Shown: positions 9,346 to 17,110 of the stretch, in pieces
Layout: each line of letters starts with the position of its first letter
How positions within the stretch are numbered: the first letter of the stretch is position 1
Assembly: GCA_036562685.1 (NCBI GenBank)
Contig: DATCJR010000127.1
Location: 1-41,935, forward strand
Direction: 5' to 3'
DNA from: Clostridia bacterium
GTDB taxonomy: Bacteria; Bacillota; Clostridia; Christensenellales; DUVY01
Length of the DNA stretch: 41,935 bases
Program-made: the position numbers and the translations under genes
The notes under the pieces: model-generated
The model's database searches: none
Told to the model about the DNA's origin: nothing
Seen by the model: the letters and a program-made list of their open reading frames with translations, nothing else

Positions 9346-10803
9346 ATGTCCACTTTTAAAAATGCTCTCGATAAGTTTTGGGGCATAAGCAAAAGAGGCT
9401 CTAATTTCCCTAGAGAAATTATTGCCGGTGTAACAACGTTCTTGACAATGGCTTACATAATTACTGTAAACCCTGGCATTTTGTCAACTGGCCGTGTTGA
9501 AATGTATGAGTCATTGTATATTGCTACAATTCTTGGCGCTGCATTGGCAACATTGTTTATGGCTTTTTATGCAAAAGCACCTTATGCACAAGCTCCTGGA
9601 ATGGGACTTAACGCATTTGTAGCTTATACTCTTACAGCTACTGTTGCTGCAGGTGGTTTTGGCCTTTCTTATGGTGTTGCACTCAACATCATCTGTATTG
9701 GTGGTCTTTTGTGCGTGCTTTTGTCAATAACCAAATTAAGAGAAAAAATTCTTAATGCGGTTCCCGAAACTATTCGTACTGCAATCCCCGTTGGTATTGG
9801 TTTGTTTATTGCTTTTGTAGGTATGCAAAATGCAAAATTGATTATTGGCGGAGCTACTTTGGTAGATTTAGCTGACTTTACTGTAGCTGATTGCTTACCT
9901 GCAGTTGTTTGCTTAATAGGTTTTCTTACTATTGCAATTCTTTCCAAACTCAATGTTAAGGGTGCAATTTTAATTGGTATTATTTTTGCTACTGTTGTAG
10001 GTATTCCTATGGGCGTTACCAAATGGAATGAATTTGGTACAAGTTGGCTTCCTGCTTTTGATAAGTTCTTCTCAGGCGATGTTGCAGTTAGCGGTGCAGC
10101 TGCTTTCTGGAAAAGCTGGGGCGATTTTGGTAGATTATTCTCAAGCTTCTCTAATGTAGTGGGTGTATTGGTTATCATCTTGTCACTTGCTATGATTGAT
10201 TTGTTTGATACATTTGGAACCTTGTTGGGAACTGCAAAAACTGCTAACCTAATTGATGAAGACGGAAAGATTGAGAGATTCTCTCAAACATTGATGGCTG
10301 ACTCTGTTGCTACTGTATTTGGTTCAATGCTCGGTACATCCAATGTTACCACTTATGTAGAATCAGCTTCTGGTATCAGCGTAGGTGGTCGTACAGGACT
10401 TACTGCTTTGGTAGTAGCATTGTTATTCATACTTGCATTGTTCTTGGCTCCTTTGTTTAGCTCTATACCTTCAGCTGCTGCTGCAAGTGCTTTGATTTAT
10501 GTAGGTGTTTTGATGATGTCAAATGTTAAAGACATTGATTTCTCTGATGCTGCAGAAGCTGCACCTGCATTTTTGACATTTATCACAATGCCTTTAGCTT
10601 ATTCAATAACTGATGGTATTGGAATCGGTATTTTGTCTTATGTAGTTATCAAGTTCTTCGTATGGCTTGTTAACATTATCAAGTATGCATGCAACAAAGA
10701 AAAATACGAAAAACCTGCATGGGAAATTCATCCCGTTACCGCTGTAATCGCAGTATTGTTTGTATTATACTTTGTATTGCCTGTTAACTTACATGTTGCA
10801 TAA
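9346..10803 (+). CDS. NCS2-family purine permease (AzgA/PbuG/PbuO-like)
   Basis: The protein probably imports adenine, guanine or hypoxanthine by proton symport across the cytoplasmic membrane. The 485 residues contain about 12-13 hydrophobic segments. Signatures of the AzgA branch are present: FPREIIAGVTTFLTMAYIIT at about 22-41, APGMGLNAFVAYT at about 84-96, ETIRTAIPVGIGLFIAFVGM at about 140-159, and the substrate-region motif SMLGTSNVTTYVESASGI at about 327-344. The exact base cannot be told from sequence. An AAGGAG site precedes the ATG. A terminator separates it from the adenine deaminase gene, but the pairing of the two makes adenine salvage the likely shared job. Confidence 0.93.
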   Translation: MSTFKNALDKFWGISKRGSNFPREIIAGVTTFLTMAYIITVNPGILSTGRVEMYESLYIATILGAALATLFMAFYAKAPYAQAPGMGLNAFVAYTLTATVAAGGFGLSYGVALNIICIGGLLCVLLSITKLREKILNAVPETIRTAIPVGIGLFIAFVGMQNAKLIIGGATLVDLADFTVADCLPAVVCLIGFLTIAILSKLNVKGAILIGIIFATVVGIPMGVTKWNEFGTSWLPAFDKFFSGDVAVSGAAAFWKSWGDFGRLFSSFSNVVGVLVIILSLAMIDLFDTFGTLLGTAKTANLIDEDGKIERFSQTLMADSVATVFGSMLGTSNVTTYVESASGISVGGRTGLTALVVALLFILALFLAPLFSSIPSAAAASALIYVGVLMMSNVKDIDFSDAAEAAPAFLTFITMPLAYSITDGIGIGILSYVVIKFFVWLVNIIKYACNKEKYEKPAWEIHPVTAVIAVLFVLYFVLPVNLHVA

Positions 10804-10824
10804 AAAACGTAATTATATAAAAGG

Positions 10825-10860
10825 ACAAGCCGTTGTTTAAGACGGCTTGTTTTGCTTTTT
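10825..10860 (+). terminator. intrinsic terminator after the purine permease
   Basis: ACAAGCCGT (10825-10833) pairs with ACGGCTTGT (10842-10850) around an 8-nt loop, followed by TTTGCTTTTTT. Confidence 0.88.
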
Positions 10861-10930
10861 TAGGATTTACTTGATAAAAAAGGCATTAACCGATAAAATT
10901 AAATTAAGATTAATTATTGGAGATGAGAAT

Positions 10931-12640
10931 ATGAAAAAATTGATTGATGCAGCTATGGGTAAAGTTAAGCCTGATACGGTGTTAAAAGGCGGAAATGTAG
11001 TAAATGTTTTTAGCGGAAAAATTGAAAAAGCTGATGTTGCAATACTAAATGGAAAAATCGTCGGCATTGGCGGATATGATGGTGAAAATAATATAGATGT
11101 TAGCGGAAAATATATTATTCCTGGACTTATTGACACGCACTTGCATATAGAATCTACAATGCTGACACCTGTTGAATTTTGTAAAGCAATTATTCCTTAC
11201 GGTACTACAACAATAATCGCCGATCCGCATGAAATTGCAAATGTTTTGGGTATTAAAGGTGTAAAGTATATGATAAATCAAGTTCAAGGACTGCCTATAA
11301 ATGCTCACTTTATGCTGCCGTCATGCGTTCCAGCTACATTTTTTGAAAGTGCAGGCGCAGTTATTGATGCCAAACTTACCAAAAAGCATATAGGCGATGA
11401 TGATATCTTTGGACTTGGCGAATTTATGAATTTTGTAGGTGTTGTTTTAGGTGCAGATGAATGTATAGGAAAAATTGAAGCAGCACACCAAGCAGGCAAA
11501 ATTATTGATGGACATGCGCCTAACTTAAAAGATAAAGAGTTAAACGCATATGTCGCAGCTGGAATAAAGACTGAACACGAATGCACAACTGTCGAAGATA
11601 TGCTCAATAAAATTGATCGTGGAATGTATATTCAATTAAGACAAGGAAGCGCAACCAGAAATGTCGCTACGCTTGTAAAAGGAATAACTCCACAAAATAT
11701 GAGAAGATGTATTTTTTGTACAGATGACAGACATATTGATTCTTTGCTGTATGAAGGACATCTCAATTACAATCTGAAAGTAGCTGTAGAAAACGGACTT
11801 GATCCTATAAGCGCTGTTACAATAGCAACTCTTAACGCTGCAGAATGCTATAACCTAAAGGGATATGGCGCAATAGCACCAGGATATGTAGCCGATATAG
11901 TTGTTATGAACGATCTAAAAGACTTTGTTGCAGACATGGTATTTTTCAAAGGCGAACTTGTCGCTCAAAAAGGCAAGCCATTGTTTGAAGCTCAACCGAC
12001 TTTTGACAAAAATGTCTTAAATACTGTTAGAGTAAAAGATGTAAAGCCTCAGGACTTTGAAATGTACTCTAAATCAGATAAAGTCAATACTATCAAGCTT
12101 ACTCCTGCCAATGTTGTTACCGAAAAAGATGTAAGAGTAATTAAAAGAAATGCTGATAATTCAGTGATCATTGAAGGCACAGACTTATTAAAACTTGCGG
12201 TTGTTGAGCGCCATAACAATACAGGTAATATTGGAAAAGCGCTTGTTCAAAATTATGGTTTAAAAAACGGAGCAATTGCGCAGACTGTTGCGCATGACTC
12301 TCACAATATAATAGTTTTGGGCGACAATAACGAGGATATGGCTATCGCCGTTAATGAACTTAAGAATTTAGGCGGCGGACTAATCATCGTGTCTAAGGGC
12401 AAAATTTTAGGCAGCCTAAAATTAGAAGTAGCAGGTCTTATGACGGCTGAGCCCATTGAAAAGGTTAACGAGCAATTCCAGAATATGATTAAAATAGCGC
12501 ATTCTTTGGGCGTAAATCCTGAAGTAGAGCCTTTTATGACTCTATCATTCTTGGCATTGCCTGTAATACCTTTTGTAAAGCTGACAGACAAGGGCTTGTT
12601 TGATGTTGAAAAATTTGATTTTATTAGTTTAGAAGCCTAA
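10931..12640 (+). CDS. ade: adenine deaminase
   Basis: Adenine deaminase converts adenine to hypoxanthine and ammonia in purine salvage. The 569-residue protein is of the YerA/AdeC amidohydrolase type with a binuclear metal centre: HLHIEST (metal-binding HxH) follows GLIDT at about 60-70, ADPHEIANVLG is at about 99-109, GHAPNL and EHECT follow, and CTDDRH carries the conserved aspartate. The C-terminal domain has AHDSHNIIVLGDN and PFMTLSFLALPVIP. An upstream in-frame extension to 10847 runs through the permease terminator. The ATG at 10931 has TTGGAGATGAG upstream and matches the family start, so it is preferred. The gene pairs with the purine permease and ends at a strong terminator. Confidence 0.97.
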   Translation: MKKLIDAAMGKVKPDTVLKGGNVVNVFSGKIEKADVAILNGKIVGIGGYDGENNIDVSGKYIIPGLIDTHLHIESTMLTPVEFCKAIIPYGTTTIIADPHEIANVLGIKGVKYMINQVQGLPINAHFMLPSCVPATFFESAGAVIDAKLTKKHIGDDDIFGLGEFMNFVGVVLGADECIGKIEAAHQAGKIIDGHAPNLKDKELNAYVAAGIKTEHECTTVEDMLNKIDRGMYIQLRQGSATRNVATLVKGITPQNMRRCIFCTDDRHIDSLLYEGHLNYNLKVAVENGLDPISAVTIATLNAAECYNLKGYGAIAPGYVADIVVMNDLKDFVADMVFFKGELVAQKGKPLFEAQPTFDKNVLNTVRVKDVKPQDFEMYSKSDKVNTIKLTPANVVTEKDVRVIKRNADNSVIIEGTDLLKLAVVERHNNTGNIGKALVQNYGLKNGAIAQTVAHDSHNIIVLGDNNEDMAIAVNELKNLGGGLIIVSKGKILGSLKLEVAGLMTAEPIEKVNEQFQNMIKIAHSLGVNPEVEPFMTLSFLALPVIPFVKLTDKGLFDVEKFDFISLEA

Positions 12641-12666
12641 AAAATAAAAAAATTGATAAAGTTAAA

Positions 12667-12700
12667 AATGCCTTTTTGTTAATTCAAAAAGGCATTTTTT
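12667..12700 (+). terminator. intrinsic terminator after ade
   Basis: AATGCCTTTTTG (12667-12678) pairs perfectly with CAAAAAGGCATT (12685-12696) around a 6-nt loop, followed by T residues. Confidence 0.92.
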
Positions 12701-12769
12701 GATATTGATAAATTATGAATTATAGCTTTTAAACTTGCAGATTAATATTATATTCATTTTATTGCTTTG

Positions 12770-12787
12770 TGATATAATTTGATGGTA
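12770..12787 (+). promoter_or_regulatory. extended -10 promoter of the radical SAM gene, probably leaderless
   Basis: TGATATAAT has an extended -10 with TATAAT at 12773-12778. The ATG at 12787 is 8 nt after the box and no ribosome binding site lies between, so the message would begin at or within 1-2 nt of the start codon. The -35 region is weak. Confidence 0.6.
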
Positions 12788-13611
12788 TGAACTTTAAGAT
12801 TGCAAGAGCAGGACTTCATTTTTGGGAAGAGCCAGTAATTTCAGGGCAAAATGGAAGCGGAACAATATTTTTTAGCGGCTGTCAATTGCATTGTGCCTAT
12901 TGCCAGAACTATGAGATTTCGCATAAGGCAAAAGGACTTTTTGTTAGCTCAGATCAACTGGTCAAACTTATGTTATATCTTCAACAACAGGGTGCACACA
13001 ATATCAATCTTGTAACGCCGTCTCATTATATAACTAAGTTACCTCAAGTCTTAAAAGAAGCAAAACAAAGGGGACTAAAAATTCCCATTGTATATAACAC
13101 CTCAAGCTATGAAAGCGTAGAGAATCTACAAGCATTGGAGGGACTTGTAGATATATATCTGCCGGATTTGAAATATAGCGATAATGCTTTGGGACAAAAA
13201 TTTTCACGAGTGCCTGATTATTTTTATGTAGCTACTAAGGCAATAAAAGAAATGAGAAGGCAGCAGCCAAAAGACTGTATTCAAAATGAACTTATGAAAA
13301 ATGGCGTGATAGTAAGGCACCTTGTTTTGCCAGGCTATGTTGAGAACAGCAAAAGAGTGCTGGACTTTTTGGCTGATTTTGATAAGACATTATTAGTAAG
13401 CTTAATGTCACAATATTTTCCCACTCCAAAAGTAAAAGATTATCCAGAATTAAATAGACGTATCACTCAATCAGAATATGATGAATTAATACATTATTTT
13501 TTCCGTATAGGTCTTGATAACGGTTTTTGTCAAGAACTTTCAAGCGCCATTGAAGATTATGTGCCTGATTTTGATTTAAACGAATTAAAGGAAATAATAG
13601 ATAAACTTTAA
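12787..13611 (+). CDS. PflX-type radical SAM protein (COG1313)
   Basis: This is a cytoplasmic [4Fe-4S] radical S-adenosylmethionine protein related to pyruvate-formate-lyase activating enzymes; the substrate is unknown. The N-terminal ARAGLHFWEEPVISGQNGSG signature of the PflX branch precedes the cluster motif Cys32-x3-Cys36-x2-Cys39 in SGCQLHCAYCQNYEIS. Later features are VTPSHY at about 78-83, IPIVYNTSSYES, and a YLPDLKY motif near 122-128. There is no glycyl radical enzyme gene nearby that would make it a dedicated activase. It appears to be a single-gene unit between the ade terminator and the bidirectional terminator shared with the GH4 gene. Confidence 0.93.
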   Translation: MNFKIARAGLHFWEEPVISGQNGSGTIFFSGCQLHCAYCQNYEISHKAKGLFVSSDQLVKLMLYLQQQGAHNINLVTPSHYITKLPQVLKEAKQRGLKIPIVYNTSSYESVENLQALEGLVDIYLPDLKYSDNALGQKFSRVPDYFYVATKAIKEMRRQQPKDCIQNELMKNGVIVRHLVLPGYVENSKRVLDFLADFDKTLLVSLMSQYFPTPKVKDYPELNRRITQSEYDELIHYFFRIGLDNGFCQELSSAIEDYVPDFDLNELKEIIDKL

Positions 13612-13651
13612 AAAGACATTTTATTGTTTAAATTTTTTGTAAAACTCATAA

Positions 13652-13691
13652 AAAATATACCGACAAATTAATGTTTTGTCGGTATATTTTT
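13652..13691. terminator. bidirectional terminator between radical SAM gene and GH4 gene
   Basis: A perfect 16-bp stem, AAAATATACCGACAAA (13652-13667) against TTTGTCGGTATATTTT (13675-13690), has a 7-nt loop and A/T tails on both sides. It can stop transcripts arriving from either direction. Confidence 0.9.
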
Positions 13692-13727
13692 AATGTTAGT
13701 TAGGTTTTTTCTTTTGTGCAATAAAGC

Positions 13728-15044
13728 TTAATTAAACTTAGGCAACCAATTACCATGGGCTTCTATAAGGTCGTCGCAAAGGTTACGAATATCGTCAATT
13801 GATAATTCAGAAGATGTATGCGGATCAAGCATTGCTGCCATGTAGATATAATCTTTTTTCAAAGTTCTAGCAGCTTCTATTGTCATCAACTGAACATTGA
13901 TGTTAGTTCTATTGATTGCGGCGCATTGTTCAGGTAGATCGCCTACAAAGCACGGGTTAAGCTTATTTCTATCAACCATTACAGGAACTTCTACGCATGC
14001 ATTAGAAGGAAGATTGGTTATAAGTCCAGTATTGAGTACATTTCCGTGCATTTTGTAAGGATTGTCTGTTACTACGGCCTTGATAATATTAGCAGCATAT
14101 TCATGGCTCTTATGGTGTTCAATGTTTTTGTTATTGACAAGGTCGTGTTTTCTTGTTTCCCAATCTTTTATTTGATTTATACAACGTCTAGGATATTCGT
14201 CAAGCGGAATATTAAAACGGTCAATGAGTTCGGGATATTTTGATTTTATAAAATAAGGAAGATATTCTGAAGTATGTTCTGATGATTCGGTTATATAATA
14301 TCCAAACTGCTTCATCATTTCTAGTCTTACTAGGTCATACTTTATATTGGGATGTTTTTCTACGCCTTCAAGTGCTCTTTTCTTGATTTCAGGATATAGG
14401 TCATTACCGTTAAGATCTTCAATTTTTAATAGCCATGCTTGATGGTTAATTCCAGCAATTTGCCATTTTACTTTTCCTTTGTATTCACTCATATCGAGAT
14501 TGTCCAAAAGAACATCTGCGCAAACTTGTACGCTGTGGCAAAGTCCGACTGTTTGAATTTTGGTGTATCTTTGGATATAGCCGCTTAGTATTGCCATAGG
14601 ATTGGTATAGTTTAGGAAAAGTACATTAGGACAAACTTCTTCCATTACATCAGTAAAATTTTTCATGACAGGTATAGTTCTTAATGCTCTAAAAATACCG
14701 CCTATTCCTAAAGTATCTGCAATAGTTTGTCTAAGTCCATATTTTTTTGGAATTTCAAAATCGGTAACCGTGCAAGGCTCATATCCACCAACTTGAATAG
14801 CGTTTATCGCAAAATCAGCATTTTTGAGTGAATCTTTTAAGTTAAGATATTTTGTTATTACAATATCTTTTCTGCCTGAGTTGCTCAAAATATTGTTGAG
14901 CATGCTGTAAGATTCATTCAAACGGTTTTCGTCAATATCATAGAGTGCAAGTTCAGCATCTTGTATTTCTGGGGTTAAAATGATATCGCCAAGAACGTTT
15001 TTTGAGAATACTGTGCTGCCTGCACCCAAAAAAGTTATTTTCAC
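13728..15044 (-). CDS. glycoside hydrolase family 4, alpha-galactosidase-type
   Basis: GH4 enzymes hydrolyse glycosides by an NAD- and Mn-dependent oxidation/elimination route in the cytoplasm. The 438-residue protein has the N-terminal Rossmann motif ITFLGAGSTVFSKN with Asp36 (YDID) placed to bind NAD. The metal-site motifs are Cys169-His170 in GLCHSVQ and Asn200-His201 in AGINHQAW. These motifs fit the alpha-galactosidase/alpha-glucuronidase side of GH4 rather than 6-phospho-glycosidases. The start is GTG at 15044 with GGAGG 10 nt upstream; the ATG closer to GGAGG is out of frame. It diverges from an AraC regulator, which probably controls it, and its predicted leader carries three direct repeats. 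There is no transporter beside it. Confidence 0.92.
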   Translation of the reverse strand: MKITFLGAGSTVFSKNVLGDIILTPEIQDAELALYDIDENRLNESYSMLNNILSNSGRKDIVITKYLNLKDSLKNADFAINAIQVGGYEPCTVTDFEIPKKYGLRQTIADTLGIGGIFRALRTIPVMKNFTDVMEEVCPNVLFLNYTNPMAILSGYIQRYTKIQTVGLCHSVQVCADVLLDNLDMSEYKGKVKWQIAGINHQAWLLKIEDLNGNDLYPEIKKRALEGVEKHPNIKYDLVRLEMMKQFGYYITESSEHTSEYLPYFIKSKYPELIDRFNIPLDEYPRRCINQIKDWETRKHDLVNNKNIEHHKSHEYAANIIKAVVTDNPYKMHGNVLNTGLITNLPSNACVEVPVMVDRNKLNPCFVGDLPEQCAAINRTNINVQLMTIEAARTLKKDYIYMAAMLDPHTSSELSIDDIRNLCDDLIEAHGNWLPKFN

Positions 15045-15063
15045 TTTTTAACATCCTCCATTT

Positions 15064-15112
15064 AATCTTTTGTATTTTAGAATCTTTTGTATTTCTAAAG
15101 AATCTTTTGTAT
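15064..15112. repeat. three direct copies of AATCTTTTGTAT in the GH4 leader
   Basis: Identical 12-bp copies lie at 15064-15075, 15081-15092 and 15101-15112, spaced 17 and 20 bp start to start. On the minus strand a TATAAT at 15124-15119 puts the GH4 start site at about 15112, so the repeats would lie in the transcribed leader as ATACAAAAGATT, ahead of the GGAGG site. They may be operators for the divergent AraC protein or an RNA element. Confidence 0.6.
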
Positions 15113-15281
15113 GTCTAAATTATAATATTTTAGAATGAGCTTTAATAGTTGATTTGTTTCAAAAATTTGTCTTTTTGTTGCAAAAATTAATAAATAAATC
15201 GGATTTTATAATATAATTTTTATAAAATGTTGTCTAGGTGTCTTTACATGTGTTAATATGGATTGAGATGGGAGTGTTTTT

Positions 15282-16115
15282 ATGGATTTAGAATTTGCAA
15301 GTTATACCAACAAGTCAATGTCTAATAATGAGATATATGTTGTTGAAACAGGGTATGAACGATGTCAGCCAAGACATTCTTTTGGTCCATATAAGCGTGG
15401 TTATTTTTTGATACATTTTGTCATGCAAGGCAAAGGTAAATATTATTTGCATGGAAAAGAATATGTGGTCGAAAAAGACTGTGGATTTATAATATTCCCT
15501 GATGACATCACAACATATACAGCAGACAAAGACAATCCTTGGTATTATTATTGGGTGGGTTTTAACGGAAGAAAAGCATCAGAAATAGTTTTAAGTTGCG
15601 GTTTAACAAAAGATAATCCAGTTTTCAAATATGATAAGGACGAATTTTTAAAAGAGCAAATTAAGCTTTTGTTTCATCAATCAAAAAAGATGAACTTTAA
15701 TAATCTAACAATGATTGGATATCTTTACTTGTTTTTATCATCTTTATACAGACAGCATGAATTGCTTAGCAAGGATAGAACGCAAGATTATATTGATAGG
15801 GCGTGCATGTATATACAAAATAATTTTCAAGATGATATTACAGTAGATATGATTGCAAAATATCTTTTTATTAACAGGACTTATCTTTTTAGAATTTTCA
15901 AAGCTCGTCTTAATATGTCTCCAAGCGAATATCTTCAAGATTATAGACTAAAACAAGCTTGCTATATGCTCGCAAGAAGCTCGCACAGCATTACAGACAT
16001 AGCGTTTTACTGCGGTTTTAACAGCGTATCGCTCTTTTGCAAGGCATTCAAAAAGAAATATAAGATATCTGCGATGAATTATAGAAAGAATGCTTTAATA
16101 TATGAAGAAGTATAA
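15282..16115 (+). CDS. AraC-family transcriptional regulator
   Basis: The 277-residue protein has an N-terminal cupin-like sensor domain (about 15-105, with FLIHFVMQGKGKYYLHGKEY and DNPWYYYWVGFNG) and a C-terminal AraC/XylS double helix-turn-helix (about 175-275). The HTH motifs are DITVDMIAKYLFINRTYLFR and SITDIAFYCGFNSVSLFCKA. The sensor class is typical of regulators of glycoside utilisation. It diverges from the GH4 gene across 237 nt, and the three repeats there are natural candidate sites, so local activation by a galactoside-type inducer is the best guess. The ATG follows GGGAG by about 8 nt. No terminator follows, but the first satD palindrome begins 14 nt after the stop. Confidence 0.93.
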   Translation: MDLEFASYTNKSMSNNEIYVVETGYERCQPRHSFGPYKRGYFLIHFVMQGKGKYYLHGKEYVVEKDCGFIIFPDDITTYTADKDNPWYYYWVGFNGRKASEIVLSCGLTKDNPVFKYDKDEFLKEQIKLLFHQSKKMNFNNLTMIGYLYLFLSSLYRQHELLSKDRTQDYIDRACMYIQNNFQDDITVDMIAKYLFINRTYLFRIFKARLNMSPSEYLQDYRLKQACYMLARSSHSITDIAFYCGFNSVSLFCKAFKKKYKISAMNYRKNALIYEEV

Positions 16116-16129
16116 TTTTAAAAAGCTGA

Positions 16130-16179
16130 TGCAAGTAAAATTACTTGCAAATATAAAATGCAAGTAAAATCACTTGCAT
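16130..16179. promoter_or_regulatory. double palindromic operator before satD
   Basis: Two copies of one palindrome lie 29 bp apart, centre to centre. The first (16130-16149) has perfect 9-bp arms TGCAAGTAA and TTACTTGCA. The second (16158-16179) has perfect 8-bp arms ATGCAAGT and ACTTGCAT. The second covers TTGCAT at 16174-16179, the -35 box of a promoter with TATAAT at 16196-16201. This is the arrangement expected for repression by a dimeric DNA-binding protein. Confidence 0.8.
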
Positions 16180-16201
16180 TAATTTTTTTGTGTGTTATAA
16201 T
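16174..16201 (+). promoter_or_regulatory. satD promoter
   Basis: TTGCAT (16174-16179), a 16-nt spacer and TATAAT (16196-16201) lie 22 nt before the ATG at 16224. GAAGGG within that leader is the ribosome binding site. The -35 box is part of the second palindrome. Confidence 0.75.
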
Positions 16202-16223
16202 ATGCTTGTTGAAGGGAAAAGAT

Positions 16224-17099
16224 ATGAAAAAGAAATACGCCGCATTTGTTTTGGATATAAAAAACTCCAAAGGTATGGAAGAAGACATTCGTGCAGAATG
16301 TCAAAAAAAACTGCTAAAGATTACAGAATTTATTAACAATATTTTTTCGTCTAACTTAGAAGAAAAAATTGTCTTTGCAAGCGGAGATTCTGTGCAAGGG
16401 TTGTTTGATAATGTAAAAAATGCTGTAGGGTGCTATTATCTTGCTAAGTTTTTGTTATATCCATTTCAACTTAGATGCGGAATAGGTTTTGGAGAAATCA
16501 ATGAGTATATAAAACATATAAAAAATACGGACAAGCATCTTGATTCAAATTTTGTTGACGGCAGTTCTTATCATTTAGCGATAAACGCACTTAACACCGC
16601 TAAAGAAAGAAATTATAATATTCTTATTTTTTCGGACAGCCCTCAAGATGATATTGTAATTAATCAGGTTTTTAAAACATCAATGACTTTAGAAGAATTG
16701 CAAACTTCATACCAAAAAGATATTTTCGATATATTTAATTTGCTTTTTCCAATAACATATGGCAGCAAGCAGATTAATTCATTTTATTATGATTTTGTTA
16801 TTAAAATATTAAAGGGGAATTTAATAAAATACAAAATCATTCAAGAGAAGTTCTATTATGATGATTTGTATCTTAGAATATCTCAATACCTTACAAAAAA
16901 CCGTCTATATGATGAAAAGGTTTTGCAAGATCAGAGAATTTTTTATGAGTCGGTTATTCCTGCATCGCTTAATGACTATGTAGCTTCTCTTTTGGGCGTT
17001 ACTAGACAAAATATAGAACAAAAGGTTGAAAAGGGCAATTTTAATGAAATAAGAAAACTTGATGTTTTGGCGGTTATGTTATCAGAAAAAAACTACTAG
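16224..17099 (+). CDS. SatD family protein
   Basis: SatD proteins are named after the Streptococcus mutans secretion and acid tolerance locus; their biochemical function is not established. The 291-residue protein starts KKKYAAFVLDIKNSKGMEED and has FASGDSVQGLFDN and LRCGIGFGEIN, the family pattern, faintly recalling nucleotide-cyclase-like folds. Its last 40 residues, DYVASLLGVTRQNIEQKVEK, look like a helix-turn-helix, so it could bind DNA and perhaps its own double operator; this is inference. A longer reading frame to 16158 would run through the promoter, so the ATG at 16224 with GAAGGG upstream is chosen. The DUF3307 membrane protein follows after 11 nt, a pair seen in other Bacillota. 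Confidence 0.88.
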   Translation: MKKKYAAFVLDIKNSKGMEEDIRAECQKKLLKITEFINNIFSSNLEEKIVFASGDSVQGLFDNVKNAVGCYYLAKFLLYPFQLRCGIGFGEINEYIKHIKNTDKHLDSNFVDGSSYHLAINALNTAKERNYNILIFSDSPQDDIVINQVFKTSMTLEELQTSYQKDIFDIFNLLFPITYGSKQINSFYYDFVIKILKGNLIKYKIIQEKFYYDDLYLRISQYLTKNRLYDEKVLQDQRIFYESVIPASLNDYVASLLGVTRQNIEQKVEKGNFNEIRKLDVLAVMLSEKNY

Positions 17100-17110
17100 G
17101 AGTAATTACA

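Noticed and set aside
9669-10178. 169-codon open frame opposite the purine permease gene
   Set aside because: Antisense shadow of a clear membrane transporter gene, with no start signal or recognisable domain.
10847-10930. N-terminal extension of adenine deaminase
   Set aside because: It begins inside the permease terminator and lacks a ribosome binding site, while the ATG at 10931 has a good one.
16158-16223. Longer satD start giving a hydrophobic N terminus
   Set aside because: The extra 22 codons cover an operator palindrome and the -35 and -10 boxes; the ATG at 16224 has a ribosome binding site and matches the family start.
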